Positions 47,827 to 61,589 of a stretch of DNA of 64,000 bases are shown in pieces. Source of the stretch: Lithospermum erythrorhizon (lineage: Eukaryota > Streptophyta > Magnoliopsida > Boraginales > Boraginaceae). Position numbers and translations under genes: made by a program. The stretch spans positions 558,001-622,000 of the forward strand of contig JADFUC010001816.1 of NCBI GenBank assembly GCA_019722365.1, in the 5' to 3' direction. Below the pieces are notes generated by a model. That model had not been told where the DNA came from. It ran no database searches and saw nothing but the letters and a program-made list of their open reading frames with translations. Position 1 is the first letter of the stretch, and every line of letters begins with the position of its first letter.

Positions 47827-50200
47827 GCAGGCATTCGTTCGTTCTTTTCACCCGTACTCGAACTTGTTTTTCCAGTAGCTTGATGGAGGCTCAGATGTGG
47901 TTCAGTACTTGGACCGTGGACTACTCTCGATCGTTCATTACTTTATCAATCAATTTGAAGCTCAATGGACAATAGAGTTTTTGAAAATGGCCATCTAGAT
48001 TGACCGGATTCTGGAGCTTGAATATCATATTTTAGAGTCTGACTTGGCTCTTTACATATTATTGTAAGCTCTTAATTATTTTGTAACCAGGCTACTTAAT
48101 TAATGGTGTACTAGTTTTGAAATACCATAATTTATCAATAATGATATTATTGAGTAATTACGTCTTGTATTACCCCAGTAATATTGAAATGCCATAATTT
48201 ATTGATATTTATTAGTAATATTGTAATTCTAGTACCATAATTTATCTATAATGGTATTTATCAGCCGTAAAGCAGTTGCTTACAAAAAAAAGTGTAAGCA
48301 TCAAAATAACTCCATATTTTGTGTTTGAAACTCCCTTTTGGAGACTGTATACTATTGACATAAGCGTAGTGATAAATGATGAAAGTATTTAAATGTATCA
48401 ATCACAGAAATTTCTTACGTGCGATGTGGGTTAGTCATTTCCAGTGGCATGTCTCACCATTGAAGTGGTTTAAATGAAAGGCTACCGTCACTGTAGAGTT
48501 GAGGCCAATACCATGATTCAGTTCCTCAAGTAAATCAAGACAGAAGAGGCGGCGAGAAATGGCCCAATTATTCTGATTCCCATTTTTAAATTTTTGTCAG
48601 TCAAACTTTCTCCTCTAAAATAAAAAAAAAGAATGTCAATTAAGAGGTGTTTGGCTAAACTTATTTTGGGCTAAAATCAACATAAGTTGATTTGGACAAA
48701 AAGTGTTGGTAATAATTACTGACCGCCAAACATAAGTTGAAAATAAAAAATATTAATTTTAGAAACTTTCTTGAAACATAAGTTGATTTATTAAATTCTT
48801 ACGTTACCTATATATTTTAAAATGTAGAAAATTGATATAAATAAGCTTGTGTTTTATAAGTCGTTTCTTCATCTGACATACTTTTCATTAGTCGAATATA
48901 TCGTTATTTTCTTATCAGTTTTAAGTTATTGCGTTGTCATTTTATAATTTATTCATAAGTTGAAAACAAATGGGCTTACAAATACAGTAGGACAGGTGGA
49001 AGAACCATGTGAGGAAGGGAGCAGTTTGGAGGAGTTGGAGACACTTGTGTGGAAAAGGAGAGCCTGATGTTTCCTCCAATAGCGTCGACTCCTCAGCAGG
49101 TGTTGGGGGACATAACAAATTACCAGGGACAAATAGTGCTGAATCAAGGGGAGGAATACTGAAATTAGGATATTGCTGATGGTGTCTTATAGGGATGAAT
49201 CTTAAGCAATTATAATAAGAAGCTTTGGCGAAGTGAATAGATAAAGCATCCATGAGCACGTGCGAGCTTGATACCAACTTAAAAGCAAATTTCTACACCC
49301 GGAAAGGTCTTCACGGTAATATGAAAGTTGTTTTACGGAATCACGATGGTGTAAACTGACAACTAACATGAAAGCCATTTCTAGCGATTGTATAATAACT
49401 TAGAAGAATAAAACACTCAGCAAATTGAAATATTTTATTGTTGTGTAAAATGTATTTTAAGTTTTAAATGTCTTGAGATGGAGAAGAAGGTTGGTTTTAT
49501 AGATGAAGTGTAGGAGAGGTGATCGATCCATAATTCTTCATTGTGCTTCTGCGATGGTTAATAGATGATAACAGTAGAATGAATGTCGGCCTCTGTTATT
49601 CGGCTTAAGCGGAAGAATGTCAGGTTTCCAAGCGGCTTTGCAGATGCCAACAAAAATATTCCAATTTAGGGGTATAATATATTATTGAATCAAAAACCTC
49701 CACAAAGCCGAGGCATTTCTTGGGATTAATATATATTTATTTTTCTTTGAACAACAATGCGCATTTGTCGCGAGCCGCAGCGTGTTGTCTGAGCAACGCA
49801 CCGTAGGTGTTTGGTTCTTCATTTAAAATGAGGCCGTATATAAATCGGTGTGTATATTTCTTCACATGTGTACAAAATGCATTTTAATTTTCACGTTATT
49901 GTATTCAGCATGGACTCCGTAAAATTCAACATATTGAGGCAACTTCTGAGGAGATGCGGGGAATGCAAACAAGGTCAAGGAATTGGAGGTGCAAAGGCTT
50001 TATGAATTGATAGCAAGAAAGGTGGGGGGTGAGTGGCAGAATCTCGTAAGGTTGTATCTTTGAGTGGGCGGAGAAGGAATGTGATGAGATGGGCAACCCG
50101 TGGGAGGATGGAAATTCTTGGGGGGGGGAAGAAGCGATGAGGAAGAAGCTAATGTTAAATTGATGAGAATACATGCCTGACTATTGGTAGGAGGCCGGTT
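47827..50200. other. 3' flank of PDIL5-2, MITE remnant and unassigned sequence
   Basis: Contains a second element of the GTGTTTGG family (from 48645) and frames of up to 111 codons on the minus strand (48942-49277) that I could not match. GC and codon pattern from about 49300 on look like the decayed 5' part (first ORF) of the LINE that follows. Confidence 0.35.
48645..48962. mobile_element. Second, truncated copy of the GTGTTTGG MITE family
   Basis: Starts AGGTGTTTGGCTAAACTTAT, like the right end of the element at 41665-42268, and has the same internal CATAAGTTGATTTGG motifs. A clean right end was not found, so the 3' limit is approximate. Confidence 0.4.
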
Positions 50201-53200
50201 AACTTATTGAAAGTTTCCAATGAGGATTGTCACCCAAATTGTCAGGCCTTGAGATGGTTCGGGCCATGAAAGATGTTTGTGGCATTGATCTTCAAATGTA
50301 ATAGTATTTTTAGAAACTAAAAATAAAGAAAAAGAATGAAAAAATTATTAGGAGTTTAGGTTTCAATTTTTTTTATTAGTCAGATTGGCGTAAATGAAGT
50401 GCGTATGTGGCGGAAGGAAGCGATGGTCTCAATAGAATATATTTACATTTGTTTAGGAGATTTTAAAGGCCAATGTATGTACTCCGGAGAAAGCTATATT
50501 TGTAATAGGAAGCGGATAACTAGGGAGATGGTGTCAATTAATCGGGGCCCTTCTTAGAAAGTTCGCAAAGGCATGCCGAGATATGACTGTTTGTTTTTTT
50601 CAATATTTTTGGCACATTATTTCTTTAGATATTGTTAGTGTTGTTGATAGTTTTCTTTTCAATTGTCAAATTCTAAAAAAAGTCAATTATACTCACGTAT
50701 GTTTCATACCCAAAAAAGTCTCTCCGGTTAATATGTCTCAGCTTCGCCCTATTAGTCTTTGTAACATCATTGCTAAAACCGTATTACCCATTTTTAGCTA
50801 ATAAGTTGAGACACATTTTTGATAAATTATTTAGAAACACAAATGCATTTACGGTCGGATTATTTTTTGATAATGTGATTTAACTGTGAAGTGTTACGAC
50901 TTTTGAATACTAATAAGAGAGGACATGACACTTTCATGTCAATTAAGCTAGACATGAGTAAGGCGTATGACAGGGTTGAATGGCAGTTTCTGGAAGCTAT
51001 TATGAATAAGCTCGGATTTTGTGATATTTGGATTGGGTGGATTATGTGATTACGACTGGGTTCCCCGTATAGTTTTATGCCAGTGTTCAGAGGTTGTCTT
51101 AGAGCCCATGAGGGGACTCGTCGAGCTCACTTTTCGCCATATATATTCTTATTATGTCTGAAGAACATGCTATGCCCAAGGGATCTTTGAGGCGGAAAGT
51201 TTTGACTAGGGTGAAAATCGGTACGGAAGTCAATGTGGAGTCAAATTTTATTCGCGGATGGCACATTGATTTTTTCTCCAAAGCTACACCTAGGGAAGGA
51301 CAGACGATCATGGGTATTCTTAAGGATTATGAGAAGGCTTCGGGTCAATAAATAAATTTGGATAAGCGTGGGGTTAGCTTTGAGAAACGAACCGCGAGTG
51401 AGTTAGGCAAAAGGGGTGGGGCGTGTCTTTACAAATTATGGAAGTGTGTGATCAAAGTATACAGGTTACCGTCAGCACTGGAAGATCTAAAAAGAGGTGT
51501 TTTGGTATATTGAGGTCGAGATTGGAGGATCGGATTAAAGGGTGGCAAGGTAAGTATTTATCACGGGCGGAAATAAGTTATCTTTGAAATTGATGGCCGG
51601 CGGTCCCCAACTATATTATATGAATTGTTTTAAAACTTTCAATTAAATTCTATTGATGGAGTTAATCGGCGATTAGGCCGATTTTGGCGGACTAGTGGCG
51701 TTGGGAGAGCCGAATTCATTGGAAGAATTAGAGTCGATGCTTTTAAATAAGGATGAAGGGGATAGGCTTTAAGGACTTGAATATGAATCTTGCCTTCACC
51801 CAGCTAAACAGGATGGAGGCTGCTAGGGCCAGCGTCATTGCTTTATAAGCTTAGAGGCCGGTTACTTTTGGAACACGTCGTTTTTAAATGCAAAGTCGAG
51901 ATTCGAGATCCGTTGTTTGGTTGGCGTAGGATGTTAGAAGGGCGGTTTTGTAAGGTATAAGGTGGCGAGTAGGGGATGGTAGGGGATTGATATGTGGAAA
52001 TATCCTTCGACAAACATATTTTTTAATGCGGGGTGAGCGGAATCGAGAAATTTGAGATGTGTGTCCCGGCTAATAAATAATGAACACAGAATGCTTCGTT
52101 GGTTACCGGACCTTTTGGGGAGAAGTGTTGAGATTTAAGACCTAAAATCCTTGGGTTGTGTCGATAAAAAGCGATAGAAATTTAAGTGCGGAAATAAATA
52201 GACACAAAAATTTTATCGGTTCCTCCTACGATATGAAAGGAGTGCGTCACCGTTGATCTTTGCAGAATCTACTAATAAACTGGGAATCCGTTCTGAAGCC
52301 TACCCAGCTAATTTATACTTTCATGTTGAATGTTACTAGCATACACCGAAGATCACCGACCCTGGCTGTCGAGAACAAAGATAAACTCTAGGATTCTTGA
52401 GAACAAAAGCAATGTTAACTGATAATATTAAAGGCACAATATTATTAGGATGAATTTTCTCTATTCCGCGATCTAATTCATTAACCCTCGATGTTGATCG
52501 AGAACATCTTTCATTTAATTAGCAAAGAATCGAAGAGGTTGGGAATACCAAACAAACGCTAACTCGGATGATTCATGCGACGAACCCGGTTCCATCGCTT
52601 CCCCGTAATTCGCTTGATGCCGAACTTCGTCGCTGAAGCAGTATTACATTGTCGGTTAGGGGTATTTTTCGACCTTGATCATCTTCGTTTTAGCGTTTCT
52701 GGTCTCCGAGGAACCTCTTGTCAGGAGCAAGGGGTGATCGGCAGCCAGTCTTTTCTGTCTTGGTAGAAACTCCCGTATCGAATCTTGCTTTCTACGCCCG
52801 GATCCTACTGACCTCTTACGAGCCGAGTCGGTCGAGTATAGGTACGTGACACGCCATTTTCTTGTGCATTTGCTCGAACAACCTTCCAGTTACCATCTTG
52901 AAAGTAGTTCGTGCTTAAATCGCCCGTCAATTCATGCCAGAAATTAAACTTTTCACAATTTCGAAACATACCCTCGCCTTTGTCGGTTTCGGAAAAAACC
53001 ATTCGACAACTTGATTCGCACATCTTGTCCCTACTAAATCCATTTGTTCGCGTAATGAGATGAATAGTCGTAATTACGAAACATAATTCACCATTACATA
53101 CGTGTCGTGTAGTAACGAAAAACTTTAGAATCTACTTATCGAGGAATCGGCAGGCGTTCTGAGATAAAACCAAAACCTCGGAATAATCGCTAAACCTGAC

Positions 53201-55400
53201 ATGAGCATGTGGATTAGGCTTTACGGTGCCTCTTCGTATGACTGGTTTGCCGTAACCCCGGCCTTGAGATCGAATTATGCCTCACTTTGTGATCTACCAT
53301 TTTGTTTCCCGAAAACCTCACATTATAAGTTGCTCTTCCTGCGGCAATGCGGAGACCGCCTTTTACTTACATGAAGCTGCGTACTTTTCATGAGACGGAT
53401 GCGCTCTGACACTAAATTCCAAGCCTTGTTAGTATCTACAAAATTTACTAACCCATACCATTGGCTCTGACTTTCGGTATGAAGCCAATAATCGGGCCTT
53501 GCGTCTGCGTAAATCCCAACATTAACATCATCTACAGTCGATAGTTGATTAATAAAGAAATGCTATTGAAATCATTAAGGTGTCTCGTATACGTGTACTT
53601 CGGCTGTCTTAGATTAAGCAGTTTTTATTAGAAATGCGCTATTATTTGCGGGGTTTCTCAAATGCGGTCATAAAGCCTTCGTGAGCCACTTTGTGGTGAG
53701 TGCCGTTAGCAGCGTTAGCAACTACGTTCCTTGACAAACGAAGGTCTGATTCTGGCTGACATAACTTGTCCCACGGTCAGTCAATTTAAATCATAATCCA
53801 ATGTGAGAGACACCGCAGTGGTTTTGTTAGAACTAACAGTGCGGATAATCATAATGCAACGTCTTAGATGTGAGCATCGATTCAATCGAATTTACCTGAC
53901 GATAATGTCCTTGATTCCTTCGACCCCAGGCCATTGATTTTAAACTTCCTTGTGCATTTCTGACCAAGAGCACAATCTCGGTGTTAGGATTTAAGACCTA
54001 CAAATCATAGGGTTCAATGATATCGGTTAAAGCGATAAACATTTAAGTGCGGAAATGTGACCTTGAGTACCTCTGGAGGTTCACCAATCTGAGAAAGGTA
54101 GGTCACATTTGTTCTTTGTAGAATCAGTAATAAGCGGGAAGATCGTTCTGACACATCATTGGCCATGCTACATGTTGGTATTTTCTTTATCTGTTGAAGA
54201 TCTGACCCTGAAAGCACTATCGAGAGCAGATAAAGCTTTTTAAGTTCTTGAAGAGCAAAAAATTATGTTCTTTAATAATATTAAAGACTATTATTATTAC
54301 AGTATGAATTTTACTGCAATTACATGTTTGTGTGATGAATAAAATTAAATGAAAGCTTGTCCCTATATTTATAAGTGAAAGTTATAACAATTAGGAAAGA
54401 ATTGAATGGCAGCAAATTCTTCGGCCAGCGTCGTCGCCGTGACTGTAGTCGTGACCGTACTAGATGGAGGTCGCGGCATATCACTCTAGAGCACTAACAC
54501 CGTCGTCGTGACCCTCCATCGTGACCTTACACTCGATGGAAGTCACTGACTGGTAACATTCCAAATTTCTTCACTCTCAACAGGAAGATGCCAGCCGAGT
54601 TCCTGCAATTCTTCTGAGTAGACAGCAGGTTCGGGATCGACTTGTGTGGAATCATACTAAATCAGGGGTCTATCTTACTTCTTCTGGTACTTAACTGCAA
54701 AGATATGAAACAGAATGGTGAACTAGGCGGGGCTTGCTGTGGTGAGTCAAGCACGAGGAAATAAGAAACTATGGCGAGGACTTTGGGATCTCAAAGTACC
54801 TCGTCAAGTTAAAAACTTCCTTTGGAAGGCTTCACAATGCATTACCCACAAAAAGCAATTTAAGGCGAGGGTAATGGTGGATGACGGCTCAAGGCTTCTT
54901 GACCATTTATTTCTCCATTGTAATAGGAGCGCAGCAGTTTTGGTATGGAACACCATGGCAATTTCAGACAAATGGCTTTCCAACCGTCATTAAAAGCAAT
55001 GGTGGGAGTATATTATGATTCAAATATCAAATATTTACAGGGGCTGATGGAATGTTGGGTGCTGTTTGTGGGGATAGTTGCAAGTTTGGGGGAATTACGA
55101 ATAGAAGCAAAGAGGCACAAGTTCTAGACAGACTACAAGTTAGGGGCCTCGTTTCGTGCATTGCCGTTTGTTGCACAACCTGCAGAAGCTTTTGCTATAA
55201 GAGAAGACCTCGAGTTCGCAAATAGACAGGGATGGCATGGGTTGGAAGTAGAAAGTGATTCCCAAATGCTTATCAAACGTATTTTGGGGAATACTCGATA
55301 TTGGAATTGATTTGTGCGGAAGATGTGGGTATCAAGCTAAGAGTATTGGATGTAGCGTTTGATATGTTGAAGAGTTTGGCTTGATGTAGGCGCATCTTAT
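50200..55400 (+). mobile_element. Decayed L1-type LINE (non-LTR retrotransposon)
   Basis: Pieces of a plant LINE second ORF occur in the right order on the plus strand, broken by frameshifts and stops. Near 50240 is an endonuclease-start-like NCQALRWFG. Reverse transcriptase starts at about 50680 (VCFIPKKVSPVNMSQLRPIS, then LCNII) and continues with KLDMSKAYDRVEWQFLEAIM at about 50944. The ASGQ stretch before INLDK lies at about 51340. A zinc-knuckle type RVT region follows at 54739-54993 (LWDLKVPRQVKNFLWKA), and RNase H at about 55180-55300 (AEAFAIREDLEFANR and EVESDSQML). The element is split by an LTR element at 52126-54582. The FADD part of the polymerase site is not readable. No function is possible. 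Confidence 0.75.
52126..54582 (+). mobile_element. LTR retroelement inserted in the LINE, Copia-like LTRs
   Basis: Two direct repeats start TGTTGAGATTTAAGACCTA (52126) and TGTTAGGATTTAAGACCTA (53982). Both go on with AAGTGCGGAAAT, GAATC-actaataa and AATATTAAAG blocks. The downstream copy ends CTCAACA at 54582, giving about 600 bp and TGTT...AACA ends. Flanks are AGAAG and GGAAG, a near-perfect 5-bp duplication. The 1.2-1.3 kb interior has no recognisable gag or pol, so it is non-autonomous or internally deleted. LINE sequence resumes directly after it. Confidence 0.65.
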
Positions 55401-58400
55401 TATTTATTGGAATTGCGGTTCGGAAGATGAAGCATGTTGTTATTTTTTATTCAATTTAGTTCTTAACATTTCTATTTCAGTTATAGTACTACTTTAATTT
55501 CCAAGAATTCTTGTTATATTATTTTATTATTTTTAATGATATCATATTGTTGGCGAAAAAAAAATTTCCTCTCAATGTATTAGAGTTGTAAAGTTATACG
55601 ATTTACTCCAACAAATAAACAATAGTCAAAGTTATCTGACAACAAAAACATAAATTAATCGAACTGAATTGAATAATCAAGAAATGTTGTACTATATGTG
55701 AATTTTAGTGACAATTAGTGGAAGCTAATCGAGGTTAAGGAAGTCTGCAAAAGTAATTGTTTTATAATCGTGAGATTACCACAAGATCACGACGACCAAC
55801 ATACATCAAAAAGTGTACTTTGTTAACTAGAGTTGACCGTCTTAGTGGTTCATAATCACGTAATCTCAATTTATTTTAACTTACGTTTTTCATTTCGAAA
55901 AAATCAATAATTATTATAACGAAATTTGTTTTAAAAGTATTTTTACAATATTATATGTTTGTAATTTGTTAACTATAATTAAAAACTTCTTAATACATAG
56001 ATTTCATTTCCAAAAAAATATATGTATTGCAAAGAAAGATTTTATTATTTATATGTCTTAGATCAATAAAAATCGTTTTTGAGAGAATGTACCCAGTGCA
56101 AAAATGTTGCTCAAGCGGATTGGTGTTCATTATCCATTGAAATGCTACTCACACGTATCTTGGCGATCTAGGTATGTTTGATAAGGGCTTCGATACGTTT
56201 GGGCAGTGCTGATTTGGATATGTATCGTGGGCCGAGAGGTGCAGGACGGATTTGGTCTTTGACTTTGGATATGAATTCCAGAACAGGTGCTTGAATATTG
56301 TGAGTCTCGTGTGTTTGTTTTGAGCAGTTGTTGTCTTGGACTTGGATCCTTCAGGCAGTTTGAATAGGTAGGGTAGATTCGATACTTGACTATACTGTTG
56401 AATGTCTTAAATTTAGTCGGATCTTAGCCATACTTGTGGATAGTTGGTGGAACTTTGATGAACATTATAGGCAGTGGGTTCACCATTGACAGCGAGTCTT
56501 GCTTGATCTTTGTCGATCTTGGATGTGGAAGCCTTGAACTGACTGGCGTGGTCAATTCGACCCGAGCTTTGGGGTTGAGTGGGTAGAACCGAACTACCAA
56601 ATCGGGAACATGGGAGATAGTGCTGCGCCTTTCTCACTTGGTATGTTCAGAGTATACAGGCGCTGTTGATGTAGGAGGTAAGAGCATTAGAGCTTTAACA
56701 ACTCTCACCCAGTTGATGTAGTGCGAGAGCTCGGCGTGTTTCCTGCCAGGTTGTTGGGGATGAACATCTCAACGTTGTCGAATTCGGTTGTCAACTTTTT
56801 CTTTGTCGGGGTTTCGGGGTTGTCGCGCTTCGCGATGGTTTTAGGCGCCTTTTATGCGGGGAGATAGAGCGGCGAACGTCCTCTCGCGGATTTGGTGTAG
56901 TTAGAGCGCCAGCAGAACTTTGTTGGGGAGGAGACTTATTTGTTGGAGAGATTAAGTTATGCGCTTCGCGGTAACGGGCCTTTCTCTGAGTGGCAAAAAG
57001 GAAACACTTTCATTTTGAATCTTGGTGATGCGTCAGTGTCTGGCGATATTTTCTTGATTTTTCTTGGTTTTATAAGAACTTTGCTTATTAATTATTTCAA
57101 AAACATAGAAGTGTTGCAGGCTTCGGGCTGATTTTGATTATTCGAATTATTTTAGGTGGATCGTAGTCTTGTAGTTGATTTTGAAACATTAGGATGATTG
57201 GGATTTGTAACTGTTCTCAAGAATGGTGGTTGGGCGCTATTGTAGGGTTTTAGGTAAAAAAATGAATTTGTTGTGTACATATTCGCTAGCTTTATTAATT
57301 TAAGCGCATGCTGAAAATCACGATACAGGTTTAAAATTAGTTTTTATTTAATGAAAATCTAATTTTAATCCCCAAAAATTAATATCCGGTCGCCAAATCA
57401 CGAGAATCACTATTATTTTATCACATTTGAATTGAATTTGAAAGCTCTTTATGAATACTAATCAACACGTGTGATGGGTTGTAAAAAGTAATTAGAATTA
57501 ATTAAATAAATTATTAGTAAAATTAATTAAATTTTCACTATCTACCGTATCAATTAAAATAAATTACAATCTTTACCTTGGAACTTGGAGATGATGTAAG
57601 TGAAATGTTTTCTTACCTTTTTTGAGGAAAGAAAGAATCTTTTGTTGGTATGTGAAACTTCATGAATCATGTGACGCTGGTTGGGACTTGGGAATTTTGA
57701 TACCTAAATTGTTTGTGCGTACTTCATGAGTGTACTTTTTAGCTTCTTAGTATTAAAAGATTAGTGTGAGTTTGGGTAATTGGATCAAAAGAACTATGAT
57801 AAGTCATCTTGGTTTACAGAATAAGTAATACAATCCAAAACTTTACATTTATGTGATAAATTATGGACATTTTAGGGGGTAATATGATACTAGTATTGAT
57901 ATAACATGAAATGTATTTGTTAAAAATGTCATGTGTTGAAATTAGATTCGATAAAGTTACGATAGGCTGGGAATTACATTAATCTCTCGGATGTAGTGCT
58001 TGTCTTCATCCCCGAAAGCCTCAAGTTTTTTGGATATTTCACATAAATCTGGAAGCTAATCGCCCCGAGTGGTAATGAAAAGCTGTATATTCCTTATGTC
58101 GAAACCCGGCCAAGTTAAGCGTCAAAGTGGATCACGTCGAGCTTCCGATCGTGAATCTAGGCTCTTGCTCGTACTCGAGACCATCTCGGGATTGACCAAG
58201 TATTGGAGACCAAATAATGGAGGCGAGGCTGACTTACTGTAGGGGTAACCGCTGGTAAGTGAGCATTCTGAGTCTTGGCGTGACGCTGCCTCAAGACCTC
58301 GGGGCCCAAGGCCCGAAGGCAGGGCCAGCCCAAGAGCGAGGGATCCGATCCCTGGGAGGACCCGGACCAACACCACACGAGAAGGAGTTGATGAGACGAG

Positions 58401-60640
58401 AGACTTTGTCATGAGTATAACACCAGGGGCCTCGGGAAAAGAGACACGTCAGAGTATACTATGCTGAACCTAAAACCAAATGATTGTTTGTGTTTTACAA
58501 CGTATAAATAATATTATCTTGTGGATACGAATCATGTCATATAGGTTGTATAAACAATAATTAAGAGACAAAAATATGTGTACCGTTCTTGAAAATAATT
58601 ATCGAATAATTGCGGCGGAATATTGCTAGTGAAGACCCTTGACATTAAGCCGAGAATCATACAGATTGTCTCACCCAGCGGCAGAAGCCAAACAAGTCCC
58701 TACCAGGGTTTTCGCTTTGGAGCTCACTTTTCAAAATATTAGAGGCCTACCGAAGAGGTTTAGACATAAAATTGAAGATTCTCCCACTGCTAGTCGACCA
58801 GGCCCCGAGAAATGAGGGAGAGAGAGTTTTTTGTCTTTCATGAAAGTAAATGCAAAGTGAATGAGCAATTTTAAATGCAAAGTGGCGTTATATAAGCAAC
58901 CGAAATTCTACTTTGTTAGGCTTTGTGGAGAGTTAATAGCTACTGGCACTCGCTTAAACTTATCGTAATAGTCTACTATAATAGGGTAGGGAATTTACAG
59001 AATCTTACCCGACTTGCTTATCTACAAATAAAAGGCGCGTTAAGTAGTAGAATATTACAGAATTATCTTCTATGAAAGAAGATTCGAGCCTATTTCTACC
59101 CAGTATAGTGAACTATCTTTCCCGATAATTGGAAATTCGCGCAATGTTCTTACGTAGTTAAATTTTAAGCGCCGAAAGTTATAATTAAATTGTGCGAACT
59201 GGTTGGCCATGTGTGTAATCTTGGTACCGATTGACAAAAGTCGTATCTTAATAAATGTTAGCAGAGCGTTATATGTTAGTATATTGGTTGTGAAGCGGAC
59301 CACAGTAGTCGTCATACTTCCAATATCATCTCGGAAATATCTTATCAGACATTACAACAACTGTCGAAACGTATATCGAACTTAAACTAAATAGGTAAAT
59401 CAGTTTGTGCAATCCATTATTCAACGGACACTATTTCAAATATATCATATTTCCAACTATGGTGACGAAGCCGATAATTGATTCCTTCTAAATGGTATGT
59501 GACATATTATTTATACAATAATGTTAATAGTTAACAGTTTCATCCATTTGGAGACCTAATAGCAACATCGTATATACATTATGATCAAAGATTAAATCTA
59601 CACCAACTTGAACCAAATTACAATTTAGTTACACTTACTTTTATTAAATTGACAATTAACTCAAAACGATATAATCGTGATACTCGGCGATCGGCATTCT
59701 ACAATTACTTAATTCTCTTTCATCCTAACTTGATAGCTCAATTTTGAATTTCTTATAGTTTTCATTTTAAAATATGAACTCAAATTTTGTATATGTTATA
59801 TAATATTTCACCAAAAATATACTCCGCATCAAAAATAATATTTAAAAGGCTTAATTTCTTCTGCATCTGAGCTTTTTGTCGGCCAGATTCGGTTTAATAA
59901 TTCTTGTCGGTTCGAGGTTGTCGCAGATACTGGCCGATCGTAATGCCACAAATTAATAAGCGATTGATTCTTTTTAGATTAAGCATAATAGGTTAGATTG
60001 GTCGCTCAGTAGCTATAAGCTGATAATATTCACTTGTCGTAATTTTAATAAAGGATAAAAATGGCGTTGCTTGTGATATTAAATTGACTCACTTACTTTT
60101 ATGTATTTGAAAAGGTAGTCCGCCAAATCTAATATATTTATAATTTCGATTTTATCCTTACGTGAAAGTATTGGCGATCAAAATGGCCAGGTTCGGTGAA
60201 TGAGGAGCCAATCAGCCATTTTAAAGTTGATGGTCCAGTGTGAGTTCGTTCAGTTAGTCCAAAGTTGAAGGGACAAGAATAATTTTTATCTATTTAAAAC
60301 CTATTTTAATATTAACATAGACAACTTTTTGAGAATATATTTAGTTGAACAACTTATGATTTCATATTTTCATTATGACAGTCCTTTCGTATCTATCTCT
60401 GTTTAGTCTGTTGCACTAAGTACCAAGCAATGATGCAGTCTTTATGTCAGCACCAATAGTACTCTTTTCAGCTTTTGTACTTTTGGAAATATTCCAAAAC
60501 TTTTGGGGTGAAAAATATAATTACTTTGAAAATATTCCAAAACTTTTGGCTTGACAAATACAATTAATTTGGAAATATTCCAAAACATTTGGGGTGAAAA
60601 TACAATTACTCAAACCACAGTCAACTCATAATATGACCAA
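55401..60640. other. Intergenic, unassigned and probably transposon-derived
   Basis: Frames are short. A 74-codon minus frame (56413-56637) and a GC-rich stretch at about 58100-58440 look like old transposon sequence, but I recognise no domain. No RNA gene seen. The last few hundred bases before 60640 are the promoter side of the DRM3-like gene. Confidence 0.35.
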
Positions 60641-60748
60641 CTTAATTCTCCAAAAGTGAATTTGCTCTGTTTTGGAGTGTAATTTTCGACCTCTTCTACT
60701 CAAATCTGATTCCCCCAAGAAGAAATATACACTATGGTAAGATAAATT

Positions 60749-61345
60749 AAGCAACCCTTTTTGTGATTATGCATAAAAAATAGTTTTGATAGATAAAAAT
60801 GCAATCTTTGTAGGTTTAAGTGCTGATTTTGATGAAAAATGTTGCAATTTTTTGTTGTTGGATTGTTGTTATATGTGAATTTGAACAACCCTTTTTGTGA
60901 TTATGCATAAAAAATTGTTTTTATAGATAAAAATGCAATCTTTGTAGGTTTAAGTGCTGATTTTGATGAAAAATGTTGCAATTTTTTGTTGTTGGATTGC
61001 TGTTATGTGAATTTGAGCAATCCTTTTTGCATTTATGCATAAAAAATGAATTGTATGGAGAAAAATGCAATCTTTGTAGGTTTAAGTGCTGATTTTGATG
61101 AGAATTGTTGCAACTTTTTTATGTTGGATTGTTGTTAATCTTGTTATGTGTGAATTTGAGCAACCCTTTTATTATGCATGAAAAATTGTTTTTTAGATAA
61201 AAATGCAATCTTTATAGGTTTAAGTGCTGATTTTGATGAGAATTGTTGCAATTTCTTTTTTTTAATGTTGGATTGTTGTTATGTGTGATTGTGTGAATTA
61301 GAGCAACCTTTTTTTGTGATTATGCATATACAATGATTTGTATTG
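60749..61345 (+). repeat. Minisatellite, about 130-bp units, in the putative leader intron of the DRM3-like gene
   Basis: Four full units begin at about 60749, 60884, 61014 and 61148, with a fifth partial at 61301. Each runs AGCAACCCTTTTT, TTATGCATAAAAAATT, AAAAATGCAATCTTTGTAGG, TTTAAGTGCTGATTTTGATG, TTGTTGCAATTTTTT, TTGTTGGATTGTTGTTA. A further decayed copy is visible around 61440-61520. Unit length varies from 130 to about 153 bp, mainly through T-run and GT-rich changes. Confidence 0.9.
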
Positions 61346-61589
61346 AATCTTCGTTTTGTGAATTAGGTCTGTTTTTTTTGTCCCTTTTCTTGATTTTATT
61401 GAATTGGTTTGTTTGATTGTGATAATTGAAGCTCCATAGTCCAGTCTTTAAGTGCAGATTTTTACTGAGAAATATTGCAATTTTATTGTTGTTTAATTGA
61501 TGTCAATTGTGAATTTATATTAGTTTTCCGTTTTGTAAACTGGGGTTTAATTAATTTTGATAAATGGAGCCGCAGAGTTCAACGAGCAG

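Noticed and set aside
48942..49277. A 111-codon minus-strand frame (starts MVSSSHVLMDALSIH)
   Set aside because: Long enough to notice, but I could match no family. It overlaps the end of a MITE remnant, and I saw no splice partner or second exon. Kept only as part of the unassigned flank.
58122..58412. 96-codon minus-strand frame in a GC-rich stretch
   Set aside because: Several frames are open at once, as expected from GC-rich low-stop sequence; no domain recognised.
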